A stretch of 64,000 nt of DNA from Sphaerisporangium sp. (GCA_025964675.1 JAOPYI010000122.1:62001-126000); one strand, 5' to 3'; shown: positions 15,809 to 25,099, counted from the first letter of the stretch. The notes: a model not told the origin generated them from the sequence alone. A program made the numbers and translations.

Positions 15809-18337
15809 TCACTCTCCGCGCAAGTCGGCGAGCAGTCCGGGTAGTTCGTCGGGCTTCACCATCACTTCACGGGCCTTGGAGCCTTCGCTCGGGCCGACGA
15901 CGTTCCTGCTCTCCAGCAGGTCCATCAGGCGGCCGGCCTTCGCGAATCCCACGCGCAGCTTTCGCTGGAGCATCGAGGTCGAGCCGAACTGCGTGGTGAC
16001 GATCAGCTCGGCCGCCTGGACGAGCAGGTCGAGGTCGTCGCCGATGTCCTCGTCGATCTCGCGCTTGGCGGTCGCCACGGCGGCGACGTCGTCGCGGTAC
16101 TCCACCTGCATCTGCGCCTTGCAGTGGGAGACGATGTCGTTGATCTCCTTCTCGGAGAGGAACGCGTTCTGCAGTCGCATCGGCTTGCTGGCGCCCATCG
16201 GCAGGAAGAGCGCGTCACCCTGTCCGACGAGCTTCTCCGCCCCAGGCTGGTCGAGGATGACCCGGGAGTCTGCGAGCGAGGAGGTCGCGAACGCCAGCCG
16301 GGAGGGCACGTTGGCCTTGATCAGGCCGGTCACGACGTCGACCGACGGCCGCTGGGTGGCGATGACCAGGTGAATGCCCGCGGCGCGGGCGAGCTGGGTG
16401 ATGCGGACGATGGAGTCCTCGACGTCACGCGGGGCGACCATCATCAGATCGGCGAGCTCGTCGATGATGACGAGCAGGTAGGGGTAGGGCTGGTAGACCC
16501 GCTCGCTGCCGGGCGGGGGCACTAGCTTGCCAGCGCGCACCGCCTTGTTGAACTCGTCCACGTGCCGGAAGCCGCTCGCCGCCAGGTCGTCGTAGCGGCG
16601 GTCCATCTCGCCGACCACCCATTCGAGGGCCTCCGCGGCCTTCTTCGGGTTCGTGATGATGGGCGTGATCAGGTGGGGGATGCCCTCGTAGGTGTTCAGC
16701 TCGACCCGTTTGGGGTCGACGAGCACCATGCGCACCTCGTCCGGGGTCGCCCGCATCAGGATCGAGGAGATCAGCCCGTTGACGCAGACCGACTTGCCTG
16801 CGCCGGTCGCGCCCGCGATCAGCAGGTGCGGCATCTTGGCGAGGTTGGCGACGATGGTGCGGCCCTCGACGTCCTTGCCGAGCCCCACGATCATCGGGTG
16901 GTGGTCGGCTTGGGCGACCTGGGAGCGGAGCACGTCGCCGAGGCTCACCAGGTCCTTGTCGGTGTTCGGGATCTCTACCCCGATCGCCGACTTGCCAGGA
17001 ATTGGCGACAAAATCCGGACGTCCGCCGATTTCACGGCATACGCGATGTTCTTGGTGAGGGCGGTGACCTTCTCCACCTTGACGGCGGGCCCGAGCTCGA
17101 TCTCGTACCGCGTGACCGTCGGGCCACGAGTGAACCCGATCACCTGGGCGTCGATGGTGAACTGCTCCATCACGCTGGTGAGCGCGTTGACCACGGTCGT
17201 GTTGGCCTTGGTCTGCGGCTTCGGAGGGGTGCCCTGGCGCAGCACCTGAAGGTCCGGCAGGGCGTACGGCCCGGCCTGCGGCGAGAGCACGAGCTGCTCG
17301 ACCTTGCGCGGGGCCGGGGTCGGCTCAGGCGCGCGCGGCGACTCCGGCTGCTCGTCCTCGTCCACCAGGCCGGGCACGATCTCCGGAGAGTGGCCGGGGC
17401 GCTTGACGGGAGCGTCGGCGATGAGCGGGGTGTCGTACGGCTTGATGTGCTCGCCGAGCTCCGGCTCGCCCTCCAGGCCGCCTTTGCGCCGGGAGGCCCG
17501 GGGCTTGCGGGCACGCCGGACCGGCTCGCCGGGGGTCTGCGGCTCGCTCTTCTGGAAGAGCATGTGCTGGATCTCACCCAGGCGCTCGGGCACCCGGTGC
17601 ACGGGCGTCGCGGTGATCACCAGGATGCCGAACCCGGAGAGCAGCAGGAGCAGCGGGATCGTGATGAACGCCGGCAGGATGCTCGAGGGGGGAGCCGAGA
17701 CGATGAACCCGATCATGCCCCCCGCCGCCGAGACCTTGTCCATGCCGTCGGTCCTGCCGGGGCCGGAGGGGTACGGCGTGGAGTGCGCGACGTGGATGAT
17801 GCCGAGCAGGCCTGCCAGGAGCGCGGTCCAGCCGATGATCATGCGGGCGGTGTCGGCGTTCTGGTCGGGATGCCTCAGCAGGCGCCACGCGATCAGCGAT
17901 AGCAGGATGGGGACGGACCAGGCGAGGGACCCGAGGGTGCCGCGCAGGACCGCGTCCACCACGGCAGCGACCGTTCCCTGGGTGGAGCGCCAGGTCATCG
18001 CGGCCAGGACGATCGCCCCGCCGAGCACGGCCAGACCGAGGCCGTCGCGACGGTGCGCCGGGTCGAGCTCGCGCGCCTGCTGACCGAAGGCGCGCGCGGC
18101 GGTGCCGATGCCGTTCGCGAACAGCAGCCACACGCCGATGAAGAGCTTGCCGATCGCCAGGAAGACCCAGCTGATCGGGTCCGGGGGTGCGGCTGCCTGA
18201 CGGCGGGCGGGCGGCCGGCGGCCCGGTCGCGCGCCGGTGGCCCGCGCCCGGGCCGGCCGCTTGGCGGGGGACGTACGCGACGACGTGGACCGCTTCGCCG
18301 ACCCCTTTGGGGTGCTTTTCGACGTACGGGTGGCCAT
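15809..18337 (-). CDS. ftsK: DNA translocase FtsK/SpoIIIE
   Basis: About 842 residues. A basic Ser/Thr/Arg/Ala-rich N-terminal tail of roughly 60 residues comes first, then about four membrane spans, an acidic/proline linker, the RecA-like motor and the C-terminal gamma winged helix (ELIVTTQFGSTSMLQRKLRVGFAKAGRLMD), which reads KOPS-like sequences. Walker A is GATGAGKSVCVNG near residue 500 and Walker B is in LLVIIDELADLMM. It pumps chromosomal DNA through the division or sporulation septum. The start is uncertain: the ATG at 18337 (MATRTSKSTPKG) resembles homologues, while 18355 and 18397 are also possible and none has a strong ribosome site. Confidence 0.93.
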   Translation of the reverse strand: MATRTSKSTPKGSAKRSTSSRTSPAKRPARARATGARPGRRPPARRQAAAPPDPISWVFLAIGKLFIGVWLLFANGIGTAARAFGQQARELDPAHRRDGLGLAVLGGAIVLAAMTWRSTQGTVAAVVDAVLRGTLGSLAWSVPILLSLIAWRLLRHPDQNADTARMIIGWTALLAGLLGIIHVAHSTPYPSGPGRTDGMDKVSAAGGMIGFIVSAPPSSILPAFITIPLLLLLSGFGILVITATPVHRVPERLGEIQHMLFQKSEPQTPGEPVRRARKPRASRRKGGLEGEPELGEHIKPYDTPLIADAPVKRPGHSPEIVPGLVDEDEQPESPRAPEPTPAPRKVEQLVLSPQAGPYALPDLQVLRQGTPPKPQTKANTTVVNALTSVMEQFTIDAQVIGFTRGPTVTRYEIELGPAVKVEKVTALTKNIAYAVKSADVRILSPIPGKSAIGVEIPNTDKDLVSLGDVLRSQVAQADHHPMIVGLGKDVEGRTIVANLAKMPHLLIAGATGAGKSVCVNGLISSILMRATPDEVRMVLVDPKRVELNTYEGIPHLITPIITNPKKAAEALEWVVGEMDRRYDDLAASGFRHVDEFNKAVRAGKLVPPPGSERVYQPYPYLLVIIDELADLMMVAPRDVEDSIVRITQLARAAGIHLVIATQRPSVDVVTGLIKANVPSRLAFATSSLADSRVILDQPGAEKLVGQGDALFLPMGASKPMRLQNAFLSEKEINDIVSHCKAQMQVEYRDDVAAVATAKREIDEDIGDDLDLLVQAAELIVTTQFGSTSMLQRKLRVGFAKAGRLMDLLESRNVVGPSEGSKAREVMVKPDELPGLLADLRGE

Positions 18338-18404
18338 GGTACCGAGGGTACGCATGTGCCGGCCCTGACGCCCGGGAGGCGCGCCGTGCGCCATCATGAT
18401 TGTG

Positions 18405-18455
18405 TTCTATGTATTGACGTCATGTTCCATGTAATGGAATCTCCATCCAATGGGA
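18405..18455. promoter_or_regulatory. Array of three related inverted repeats, candidate IclR operator
   Basis: The central site TTCCATGTAATGGAA (18425-18439) is a perfect inverted repeat with 5-base arms. It is flanked by imperfect relatives TTCTATGTATTGA (18405-18417) and TCCATCCAATGGGA (18442-18455). The array lies about 60-110 bases before the sugar kinase start. IclR repressors commonly bind such AT-centred palindromes, and an IclR gene is convergent just downstream of the kinase. Assignment is inference. Confidence 0.5.
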
Positions 18456-18515
18456 CATTGGACGGCGTATCTGTTGCACTCGAAGCCCATAAAAATGAAA
18501 CAAGAGGAGTCCGTC

Positions 18516-19457
18516 GTGGACGTGGTGGTGATCGGCGAGCCGCTGGTGGAGTTCTCGGCGTCCGCTCCCCTGACCGAGGCGGACATCTTTCACCTGTCGT
18601 TCTCCGGAGACGCGCTGAACGCCGCCGTGGCGGCGGCCGCGACCGGCGCGCACGTCGCCCTTGTGACACTGGTGGGCGAGGACGAGTTCGGCGAGCGGCT
18701 GGTCCGGTTCGCGGCCGCCCACGGCGTCGACACCCGCTGGATGCGCCGGGGCACCGGCTCCACCGGCGCCTACGCCGTGGGGGCCGACCCGAGCGGCGAG
18801 CGGGCCTTCGGCTACATGCGGGCGTGCAGCGCGGCCTCCAGGATGGGCCCCTCGGACGTCTCCAGGGCGCCCCTGGCAGAGACGGCGGTCCTGCTCGTCA
18901 GCGGCGTCACGGCGGCCCTTTCGGCGTCCTGTGCGCACGCCGTGCGCCACGCCGCCGACATCGTGAGCCAGGCCGGGGGCAAGGTCGTCTACGACCCGAA
19001 CTTCCGCTCCCGGCTGACCACGCCCGGCGCGGCGGCGGGCATGCTCGCGGCTCTGGCGCCGTACACCGCGCTGGTGACCCCTTCGTGCCCCGGTGACAGC
19101 CTCCCCCTCCTCGGCACGGCCGACCCCGCCGAGGCCGTACGAGCGTGCCTGGCGCTCGGCGCGGGGGCGGTGGCCGTCACGCGCGGGGCCGAGGGGGTCA
19201 TGCTCGGCGACGGCGACGGGCCTCCCGTGGAGATCCCCGCCATCCCGGCCGTGACGATCGTGGATCAGACAGGAGCGGGCGACGCCTTCGCGGGCACCGT
19301 GGCCGCCCGGCTCGCGGCGGGAGACCCACTCCGCGGCGCCGTGCGGGCCGGTACGGCAGCCGCGGCCGTCAGCCTGGAGGGACAGGGGGGCACAGGGCGG
19401 GTCGCCACGCCTCAGGACATCCAGCGGCTGCTGGCGGGAGCCGTCCGGAACGCCTGA
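18516..19457 (+). CDS. PfkB-family sugar kinase, probably 2-dehydro-3-deoxygluconate kinase
   Basis: 313 residues. The GTG at 18516 is chosen because GAGGAG lies 6 bases upstream; an ATG at 18495 and an open frame from 18450 also exist. It opens VDVVVIGEPLVEFS, as KDG kinases do. Ribokinase-fold motifs are FSGDALNAAVAAAATG (substrate site), KVVYDPNFRSRL, and the PfkB signature VDQTGAGDAFAGTVAA with the catalytic Asp. It would phosphorylate 2-keto-3-deoxygluconate from sugar-acid breakdown. The convergent IclR regulator supports this, because IclR/KdgR proteins often control this step. Other PfkB substrates cannot be excluded. Confidence 0.8.
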   Translation: MDVVVIGEPLVEFSASAPLTEADIFHLSFSGDALNAAVAAAATGAHVALVTLVGEDEFGERLVRFAAAHGVDTRWMRRGTGSTGAYAVGADPSGERAFGYMRACSAASRMGPSDVSRAPLAETAVLLVSGVTAALSASCAHAVRHAADIVSQAGGKVVYDPNFRSRLTTPGAAAGMLAALAPYTALVTPSCPGDSLPLLGTADPAEAVRACLALGAGAVAVTRGAEGVMLGDGDGPPVEIPAIPAVTIVDQTGAGDAFAGTVAARLAAGDPLRGAVRAGTAAAAVSLEGQGGTGRVATPQDIQRLLAGAVRNA

Positions 19458-19493
19458 AGAGACTGAAAGGTAACAGCGGTCACCAGGTCAGCG

Positions 19494-20258
19494 TCAGCGG
19501 GCGACGGCGGCGGTCGGCGCGCCGAGGGCGAGGGAGACCTCGCGGGCCGCGGCGATGACCGCGGGAGCCAGCTCCTCCAGCCCCTGGCGTGCCATGTCCA
19601 TGGCGAGCGAGGAGATGGAGATGCCGCCAAGCACGCGCCCCGTGTGGTCGAAGACGGCCGCGCCCAGGCAGCGGATGCCGGGCTCGTTCTCCTCGTCGTC
19701 CATGGCGTAGCCGAGCGCCCGCACCTTGGCGAGGTGGGCCAGCAGGTCGTCGACTGTGGTCAGGGTGTCGGGGGTCAGCCGGAGGAGCCCCGTGCGCCCG
19801 GAGACGGCACGGACCTCGTCGTCCCCCAGCTCGGCCAGGATGGCCTTGCCGATGGCGGTGCTGTGCAGGCGCAGGCTCATGCCCACCCGGGAAAGCATCT
19901 GGTAGGGCCTGCGGCCCTCGAGCTTCTCGACGTAGACGGCCTCGTCTCCGCTGCGGATGCCGAAGTGGGTGGTGTACCCCGTGCTCTCGTGCAGGGCGCG
20001 CAGGGCGGTGGACGCCTGCCGGGAGGGGTCGAAGCGGCTCATGACCCTGCCCGCCAGCGTGAGGATGCGCGGCCCCGGCTCGTAGCCCCCGGCGCCGTCG
20101 GGACGGGCGAAACCCCACTCGACGAGCGACTGCAGGATGCGGTGAACGGTCGACTTGGAGACGCCGGTCGCCGCGGCGATGTCGGTCACGCGGTGGTGAT
20201 CGGCTATCGCCTCGAGCACCGCCAGCGCCTTGTCGATGGAGCTGCCTTCCCTGACCAC
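19494..20258 (-). CDS. IclR-family transcriptional regulator
   Basis: 254 residues starting at GTG (MVREGSSIDKALAVLEAIA). An N-terminal winged helix covers about 5-65 (VTDIAAATGVSKSTVHRILQSLVEWG), and a C-terminal IclR effector-binding domain follows (FGIRSGDEAVYVEKLEGRRPYQMLSRVGMSLRLHSTAIGKA, then GISISSLAMDM). The conserved SRVG and HSTAIGKA segments are intact. It is convergent with the kinase gene and 36 bases away, and probably controls it through the array at 18405-18455. The 194-base gap to the next gene (20259-20452) holds no recognisable feature. Confidence 0.9.
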   Translation of the reverse strand: MVREGSSIDKALAVLEAIADHHRVTDIAAATGVSKSTVHRILQSLVEWGFARPDGAGGYEPGPRILTLAGRVMSRFDPSRQASTALRALHESTGYTTHFGIRSGDEAVYVEKLEGRRPYQMLSRVGMSLRLHSTAIGKAILAELGDDEVRAVSGRTGLLRLTPDTLTTVDDLLAHLAKVRALGYAMDDEENEPGIRCLGAAVFDHTGRVLGGISISSLAMDMARQGLEELAPAVIAAAREVSLALGAPTAAVAR

Positions 20259-20452
20259 GCCACGAGCCTACTCACCGGCCGACCCCCGGTACCTCCATTC
20301 TCGCCGGTCATGACTCGATGACGCGACCGCCCAGCCAGGCGTACCCGGGATCGGCGGGATCGAGCTCGGGCATCTCCGCCGACGATCAAGCGAAGGGCGG
20401 TGCAGTCGGCACATGCCCGGATGGTCACGCCATGGCCGTCCTCGCCGCACGG

Positions 20453-20983
20453 TCAGGTGACCTGTGCCAGCCAGCTCTCGTGGACGCCGGAGAACGCGGC
20501 CATGCCGTCACGTACCGCGGCCATCAGCCAGGCGGCCGACCGCTCCGCCAGAGTGACGACCTCCCCGGGATACGAGTAGCGGACCTGGTGCTCGGCGAAC
20601 TCGTCCTCGTCGTCGAGCAGCACCCGTCCGTCACGCATGCGGATCACGTCGAGATCGAGGTCGACCATGGTGACCCGGCCGTCCCGCCACTGGGGAACGG
20701 TGGTGATGTCGCAGTAGATCGCCGTCTTGCTGGGGTGGCCGTTGAAGACCGCGGTCCACCAGGCGTCGCGAGGGAACACCATGACGAAGGGCTGCCGCCA
20801 GACGATCGGGCGCTCGCTCCCCCGCCTGCCGGTGGAACCGGCCGGGCAGCCGGTCCAGACGCCGTGCTCGTCCTCACCCAGCAGCCTGGCCGTGTGGTGC
20901 CAGTGGAGAGATCCGTCGTACTTGGTATAGACGACGTCGACCGCCACGCCGGTGAGGCCGGCCCCTTGGGCGTCGGCGCTCAC
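20453..20983 (-). CDS. DUF402 domain protein (FomD/nucleoside diphosphatase-like)
   Basis: 176 residues starting at GTG. The DUF402 core is recognisable: VDVVYTKYDGSLHWHHTARLL, then VFPRDAWWTAVFNG, YCDITTVPQWRDGRVTMVDLDLDVI and DEDEFAEHQ, with the acidic cluster that binds metal in FomD/Ntdp-type phosphohydrolases. Some members hydrolyse nucleoside tri- or diphosphates; the substrate here is unknown. It lies immediately downstream of RNase J on the same strand, 78 bases away, so may be cotranscribed. Confidence 0.8.
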   Translation of the reverse strand: MSADAQGAGLTGVAVDVVYTKYDGSLHWHHTARLLGEDEHGVWTGCPAGSTGRRGSERPIVWRQPFVMVFPRDAWWTAVFNGHPSKTAIYCDITTVPQWRDGRVTMVDLDLDVIRMRDGRVLLDDEDEFAEHQVRYSYPGEVVTLAERSAAWLMAAVRDGMAAFSGVHESWLAQVT

Positions 20984-21061
20984 CGGCGATCAGCTCGTCT
21001 CGCTCGCATGCGGCTCCTCGTGCGTGGCAGAAGTGCTCCAGCACGTGAAACCTACGCCGGA

Positions 21062-22747
21062 TCAGACCTCCACGACCACCGGAATAATCATCGGCCGGCG
21101 GCGGTAGGTGTCGCTGACCCAGCGACCGACGATGCGGCGGGTGAGACGGCGCATCTGCTGGAGATCGGCGACCCCGTCGGCCCCGGCGTCCTGAAGCGCC
21201 TTCTCTATCAGCGGGATGACCGCGTCGAACGCCTCGATCTCGATGCCGGACCCGCGCGCGTAGACCTCGGGCCCACCGCTCACCTTGCCCGTCGTCGAGT
21301 CGACCACGACGACGACGGAGATGAACCCCTCGTCCCCGAGGATGCGCCTGTCCTTCAGCGCGACGTCGGTGACCGCGCCGACCGAGGAGCCGTCGACGTA
21401 GACGTAGCCGCACTGCACCGCGCCGACGATCCTCGCCCGGCCGTCGACCAGGTCGACGACCACGCCATCCTCGGCGATGACGATGTGGTCGTCGGGCACG
21501 CCGGTCAGCGCCGCGAGCTTGGCATGGGCGCGCATGTGACGCCACTCGCCGTGCACGGGCATGAAGTTGGACGGCTTGGTGAGGTTCAGGACGTACAGCA
21601 ACTCGCCCGCGGCCGCGTGGCCGGAGACGTGCACCAGGGCGTTCCCCTTGTGGATCACGCGGGCACCCCAGCGGGTGAGCCCGTTGATGACCTTGTTGAC
21701 GGCCGTCTCGTTGCCTGGCACCAGCGAGGACGCCAGCAGGACGGTGTCGCCCTCGGCCACGCGGATCGGGTGGTCGCGGTTGGCCATGCGCGACAGCGCG
21801 GCCATGGGCTCGCCCTGCGACCCCGTGCAGATCAGCACGACGTCCTCCGGCGGCCACTCCTCGATCTCCCGGGAGTCGACGAGGATCCCCGGCGGCACCC
21901 TGAGGTAGCCGAGGTCCCTGGCGACGCCCATGTTGCGGACCATCGAGCGCCCGATGAGCGCGACCTTGCGGCCGTTCTCCTCAGCGGCGTCGAAGATCTG
22001 CTGCACCCGGTGCACGTGCGAGGCGAAGCAGGCCACGATGATGCGCTTCGTCGCGCTGCGGAAGACGTCGTCGATCACCGGGCTGATGGTGCGCTCGCTC
22101 GGCACGAAGCCGGGCACCTCGGAGTTGGTCGAGTCGGACATCAGCAGGTCGACGCCCTCGGAGCCGAGCCTGGCGAACCCGCCGAGGTCGGTGAGACGGC
22201 CGTCGAGCGGCAGCTGGTCCATCTTGAAGTCGCCGGTGTGCAGCACGATGCCGGCGGGGCTTCTGATCGCGACGGCGAGCGCGTCGGGAATGGAGTGGTT
22301 GACCGCGAAGAACTCGCACTCGAACGGCCCGAACCGCTGCCGCTGCCCCTCGGCCACCTCCACCTTGACCGGCTGGATGCGGTGCTCGGTGAGCTTGCTC
22401 TCGATCAGACCCAGCGTCAGCCGCGACCCCACGAGAGGGATGTTGGAACGCTCGCGCAGGAGGTACGGCACGGCGCCGATGTGGTCCTCGTGGGCGTGGG
22501 TCAGCACGACCGCCTCGATGTCGTCGAGACGGTCCCTGATGTAGTCGAAGTCGGGCAGGATCAGGTCGACGCCCGGCTGGTCGGGCTCCGGGAACAGCAC
22601 ACCACAGTCGACGATCAGCAGGCGGCCTTCGAACTCGAAGACGGCCATGTTGCGGCCGATCTCACCGAGCCCGCCGAGCGCGACGATGCGCAGGCCATGT
22701 TCCGGCAGGGGCGGAGGAGGCCCGAGCTCGGGATGCGGATGACTCAT
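21062..22747 (-). CDS. rnj: Ribonuclease J
   Basis: 561 residues. The ATG at 22747 (MSHPHPELG) has GGGGG 7 bases upstream. A metallo-beta-lactamase domain carries HAHEDH, the zinc-binding motif HxHxDH (VVLTHAHEDHIGAVPYLL near residue 75). It is followed by the beta-CASP insert, RMANRDHPIRVAEGDTVLLASSLVPGNE, GHAAAGELLYVLNLTKP and a C-terminal dimerisation domain. It acts as a 5'-3' exo- and endonuclease in mRNA decay and rRNA maturation. dapA is the upstream neighbour, an arrangement common in actinobacteria. The 225-base gap between them (22748-22972) shows no clear feature. Confidence 0.94.
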   Translation of the reverse strand: MSHPHPELGPPPPLPEHGLRIVALGGLGEIGRNMAVFEFEGRLLIVDCGVLFPEPDQPGVDLILPDFDYIRDRLDDIEAVVLTHAHEDHIGAVPYLLRERSNIPLVGSRLTLGLIESKLTEHRIQPVKVEVAEGQRQRFGPFECEFFAVNHSIPDALAVAIRSPAGIVLHTGDFKMDQLPLDGRLTDLGGFARLGSEGVDLLMSDSTNSEVPGFVPSERTISPVIDDVFRSATKRIIVACFASHVHRVQQIFDAAEENGRKVALIGRSMVRNMGVARDLGYLRVPPGILVDSREIEEWPPEDVVLICTGSQGEPMAALSRMANRDHPIRVAEGDTVLLASSLVPGNETAVNKVINGLTRWGARVIHKGNALVHVSGHAAAGELLYVLNLTKPSNFMPVHGEWRHMRAHAKLAALTGVPDDHIVIAEDGVVVDLVDGRARIVGAVQCGYVYVDGSSVGAVTDVALKDRRILGDEGFISVVVVVDSTTGKVSGGPEVYARGSGIEIEAFDAVIPLIEKALQDAGADGVADLQQMRRLTRRIVGRWVSDTYRRRPMIIPVVVEV

Positions 22748-22972
22748 GCTGTACCCCCGTGCACACCGGCCCGCCGCCCGCACACGGCTCCCTCGCCGAG
22801 CCGTGCGGCACGTCGCGGGCCACGATCTCTTTGTCTCTCTCTCAAACTCTCTGTTCCTCCCCGCCGCGTTTGGCGCGCGGCGATTCGTTGGGATGTTTCT
22901 CCGCCGTGTCGCGTGGAACGCACGGCGGGCAAGCCAGATGATTTTCCCGCGTCATCTGCGACGCGCGGCACG

Positions 22973-23887
22973 TCAGTCGGACAACTTCACGCCACCGGCC
23001 ACGAGATCCTCTCTCAGGACCGCGATCTGCTCGCGGGTGGCGTCGACCAGCGGAAGGCGCACGGGTCCCGCGGACCTGCCGATGAGGCCGAGGGCCGCCT
23101 TGACCATGATGGCGCCCTGGGCGCGGGTCATGATGCCGGTCACGACGGGCAACAGGCGCCGGTGCACGGCACGCGCACCCTCGACGTGGCCGGACTGGTG
23201 GAGATGGATCATGGAGGCCAGCTCGGTGCCGACCACGTGGCTCACCACGCTGACGAAACCGGCGGCGCCGACCGACAGCCAGGGCAGGTTGACGGCGTCG
23301 TCCCCGGAGTAGAAGACCAGGTCGGTGGAGGCCATCACCTGCGAGCCCGCGAAGAGGTCGCCCTTGGCGTCCTTCACCGCGACGATGCGCGGGTGGACGC
23401 CGAGGCGCAGCAGCGTCTCGGTGCTGATGGGCGTGGCGGTGCGCGCCGGGATGTCGTACAGCATCACAGGGAGGCCGGTCGCGTCCGCCACCGCTGTGAA
23501 GTGCTGGTACAGGCCCTCCTGCGGAGGCCTGTTGTAATACGGCGTCACCAGGAGCAGGCCGTGGGCCCCCGCGCGCTCGGCGGCCATGGCGAGCTCGACC
23601 GAGTGACGGGTGTCGTTGGTGCCGGCTCCGGCGACGACCGTCGCGCGGTCTCCGACCGCCTCGACCACGGCGCGAAGGACCAACTCCTTCTCCGCGTCCG
23701 TGGTGGTGGGAGACTCTCCTGTCGTGCCCCCGACGACAAGGCCGTCGTTGTTCTGCTCGTCCACGAGGTAGGTGGCCAGGCGCTGGACGCCCTCTGTGTC
23801 GACGGCACCGTCGACCGTGAACGGCGTGACCATCGCGGTCAGCATGCGACCGAAGGGCGCGTCGGAGGTTCCTGTTGGCGATGCCAT
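22973..23887 (-). CDS. dapA: 4-hydroxy-tetrahydrodipicolinate synthase
   Basis: 304-residue TIM-barrel enzyme condensing pyruvate with aspartate semialdehyde in lysine/DAP synthesis. It has GGTTGESPTTT near residue 50 (pyruvate binding), the catalytic Tyr in VTPYYNRPPQEG and the Schiff-base Lys in IVAVKDAKGDL. The ATG at 23887 gives the usual N-terminus (TGTSDAPFGRMLTAMVTPF); an open frame to 24037 reads through a structured leader and is not coding. An inverted repeat at 24002-24049 lies 115-162 bases upstream. dapB is about 4 kb away on the same strand. Confidence 0.93.
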   Translation of the reverse strand: MASPTGTSDAPFGRMLTAMVTPFTVDGAVDTEGVQRLATYLVDEQNNDGLVVGGTTGESPTTTDAEKELVLRAVVEAVGDRATVVAGAGTNDTRHSVELAMAAERAGAHGLLLVTPYYNRPPQEGLYQHFTAVADATGLPVMLYDIPARTATPISTETLLRLGVHPRIVAVKDAKGDLFAGSQVMASTDLVFYSGDDAVNLPWLSVGAAGFVSVVSHVVGTELASMIHLHQSGHVEGARAVHRRLLPVVTGIMTRAQGAIMVKAALGLIGRSAGPVRLPLVDATREQIAVLREDLVAGGVKLSD

Positions 23888-24001
23888 AGACCGAACGGTA
23901 CCTGGATCCGGGGAGACGGTGGACCCCGCCACCCCGGTTCGCCCCACCAGGAAGCCTGATTGGGGTGCGTGCCGCTTCCGCCGGAGATGATTGAAAATGG
24001 A

Positions 24002-24049
24002 TAGAGGCCGCCGATATGTGCTCGGGGGTACACACATCGACGACCTCTA
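24002..24049 (-). other. Large interrupted hairpin in the dapA leader
   Basis: Symmetrical inverted repeat within the 471-base gap 23888-24358: TAGAGG (24002-24007), four bases, CGATATGTG (24012-24020), a 10-base loop, CACACATCG (24031-24039), four bases, CCTCTA (24044-24049). Read as minus-strand RNA, the single odd position becomes a G-U pair, while the plus-strand RNA would have an A-C mismatch. It therefore fits an RNA structure in the dapA transcript better than in the GntR transcript. It matches no riboswitch class I can name. The rest of the gap holds the promoter regions of dapA and the divergent GntR gene. Confidence 0.5.
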
Positions 24050-24358
24050 CCCATGCAATCGCAACCGCTTACGGGTGCGTTACATGCTTCTGGGGAGAAT
24101 TTTCCGATCGTCCGCGTGGATCAGGCCGGAGATCGTTCCCGCCGCCGCGGACGGACGGCCCGCCTGGTTCGCGGCGGCGCGCCCGCGCAGCTAGGAAGGC
24201 CGGCCACCGCGTGGCTCCCAAGGCCTTCCCAAACCTCATGTAGCCGTAGAACCACGTTTGGTAAAGTTGGGACTCCAAGTCTTCGTCATTACTCCCAGTT
24301 GTCTCTCGATTACGGCAAGATAAGGAAACGATCTCGAACGCCCCTGAGGGATGGACGG

Positions 24359-25099
24359 ATGACTGGTAACGACCCGGTGTACCTCCGAGTGGTCGAAGAG
24401 CTGCGGGCGCAGATAGTCGACGGCACTCTGCCGCCGGGCGCTCCTATTCCGTCTCGCGCGCAACTCACCCAGCGGTTCAGAGTCGGCGAGACCGCCGCGA
24501 GGCACGCGCTGCGCGTGCTGGCCGCGGAAGGCCTCATCATCGGCAAGGTCGGCTCCGGGCACTACGTCCGCGAGAAGTCCGTGCTCTACCCCCTGCAGCG
24601 CTGCCGCTACATCGACCACGACGCCCCGTTCGCCGCGGACATGCAGGCGGGCGGCCACCGCGCCACCTGGGACTGGCGGAGCGACCAGACCAAGGCGGGG
24701 CGAGATGTCGCCCGGCGCCTGCGCCTCGACGAGGGCGACCCGGTGATCCGCACGCGCTACGTCTTCCGCACCGAAGGCCGGCCCATGCAGCTCGCCACCT
24801 CCTACGAGTCGGGCGACCTCGGCAGGGCGCAGCCCTTCCCCGAGGAGGGCACCAACGGCCGCAAGAGCCTCCTCGCCCGCATGTCCGCCGCAGGTGTCAA
24901 GATCACCGACATCCGCGAGAGCGTGCACACCCGGGTGCCGCAGCCGATCGAGAGCGATTTACTCGACCTGCCCACCGGGGTGCACGTCCTTCATGTCGAG
25001 CGCACTCACTGGTCGGGCGAGCGCCCGGTGGAGACCAGTGACATCGTCGTCCCGGGCGACCGCTTCCGCCTCGTCTACTCCGTCCCCATGGGCGCCTGA
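24359..25099 (+). CDS. GntR-family regulator with UTRA-like domain
   Basis: 246 residues. The GntR winged helix is at 5-72 (VYLRVVEELRAQIVDGTLPP, RFRVGETAARHALRVLAAEGLI). After a linker the C-terminal half resembles an UTRA/HutC ligand-binding fold (LDEGDPVIRTRYVFRTEGRPMQLATSYE, RVPQPIESDLLDLPTGVHVLHVERTHW). GAGGGATGGA precedes the ATG, and the frame upstream to 24053 is noncoding. It is divergent from dapA across a 471-base region. The target is unknown; this type is common and often plasmid- or development-linked in actinomycetes. Confidence 0.85.
   Translation: MTGNDPVYLRVVEELRAQIVDGTLPPGAPIPSRAQLTQRFRVGETAARHALRVLAAEGLIIGKVGSGHYVREKSVLYPLQRCRYIDHDAPFAADMQAGGHRATWDWRSDQTKAGRDVARRLRLDEGDPVIRTRYVFRTEGRPMQLATSYESGDLGRAQPFPEEGTNGRKSLLARMSAAGVKITDIRESVHTRVPQPIESDLLDLPTGVHVLHVERTHWSGERPVETSDIVVPGDRFRLVYSVPMGA

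Noticed and set aside
20330-20430. A short minus-strand coding-like segment ending AWLGGRVIES
   Set aside because: Only about 20 residues look protein-like and there is no start signal or family motif; too little to call a gene or remnant.
20318-23959. A 1213-codon plus-strand frame opposite DUF402, rnj and dapA
   Set aside because: Antisense to three conserved genes with no recognisable motifs; typical GC-rich shadow frame.
23888-24037. N-terminal extension of dapA through the leader
   Set aside because: The extra 50 residues are not conserved in DapA and cross the hairpin; the ATG at 23887 gives the standard N-terminus.
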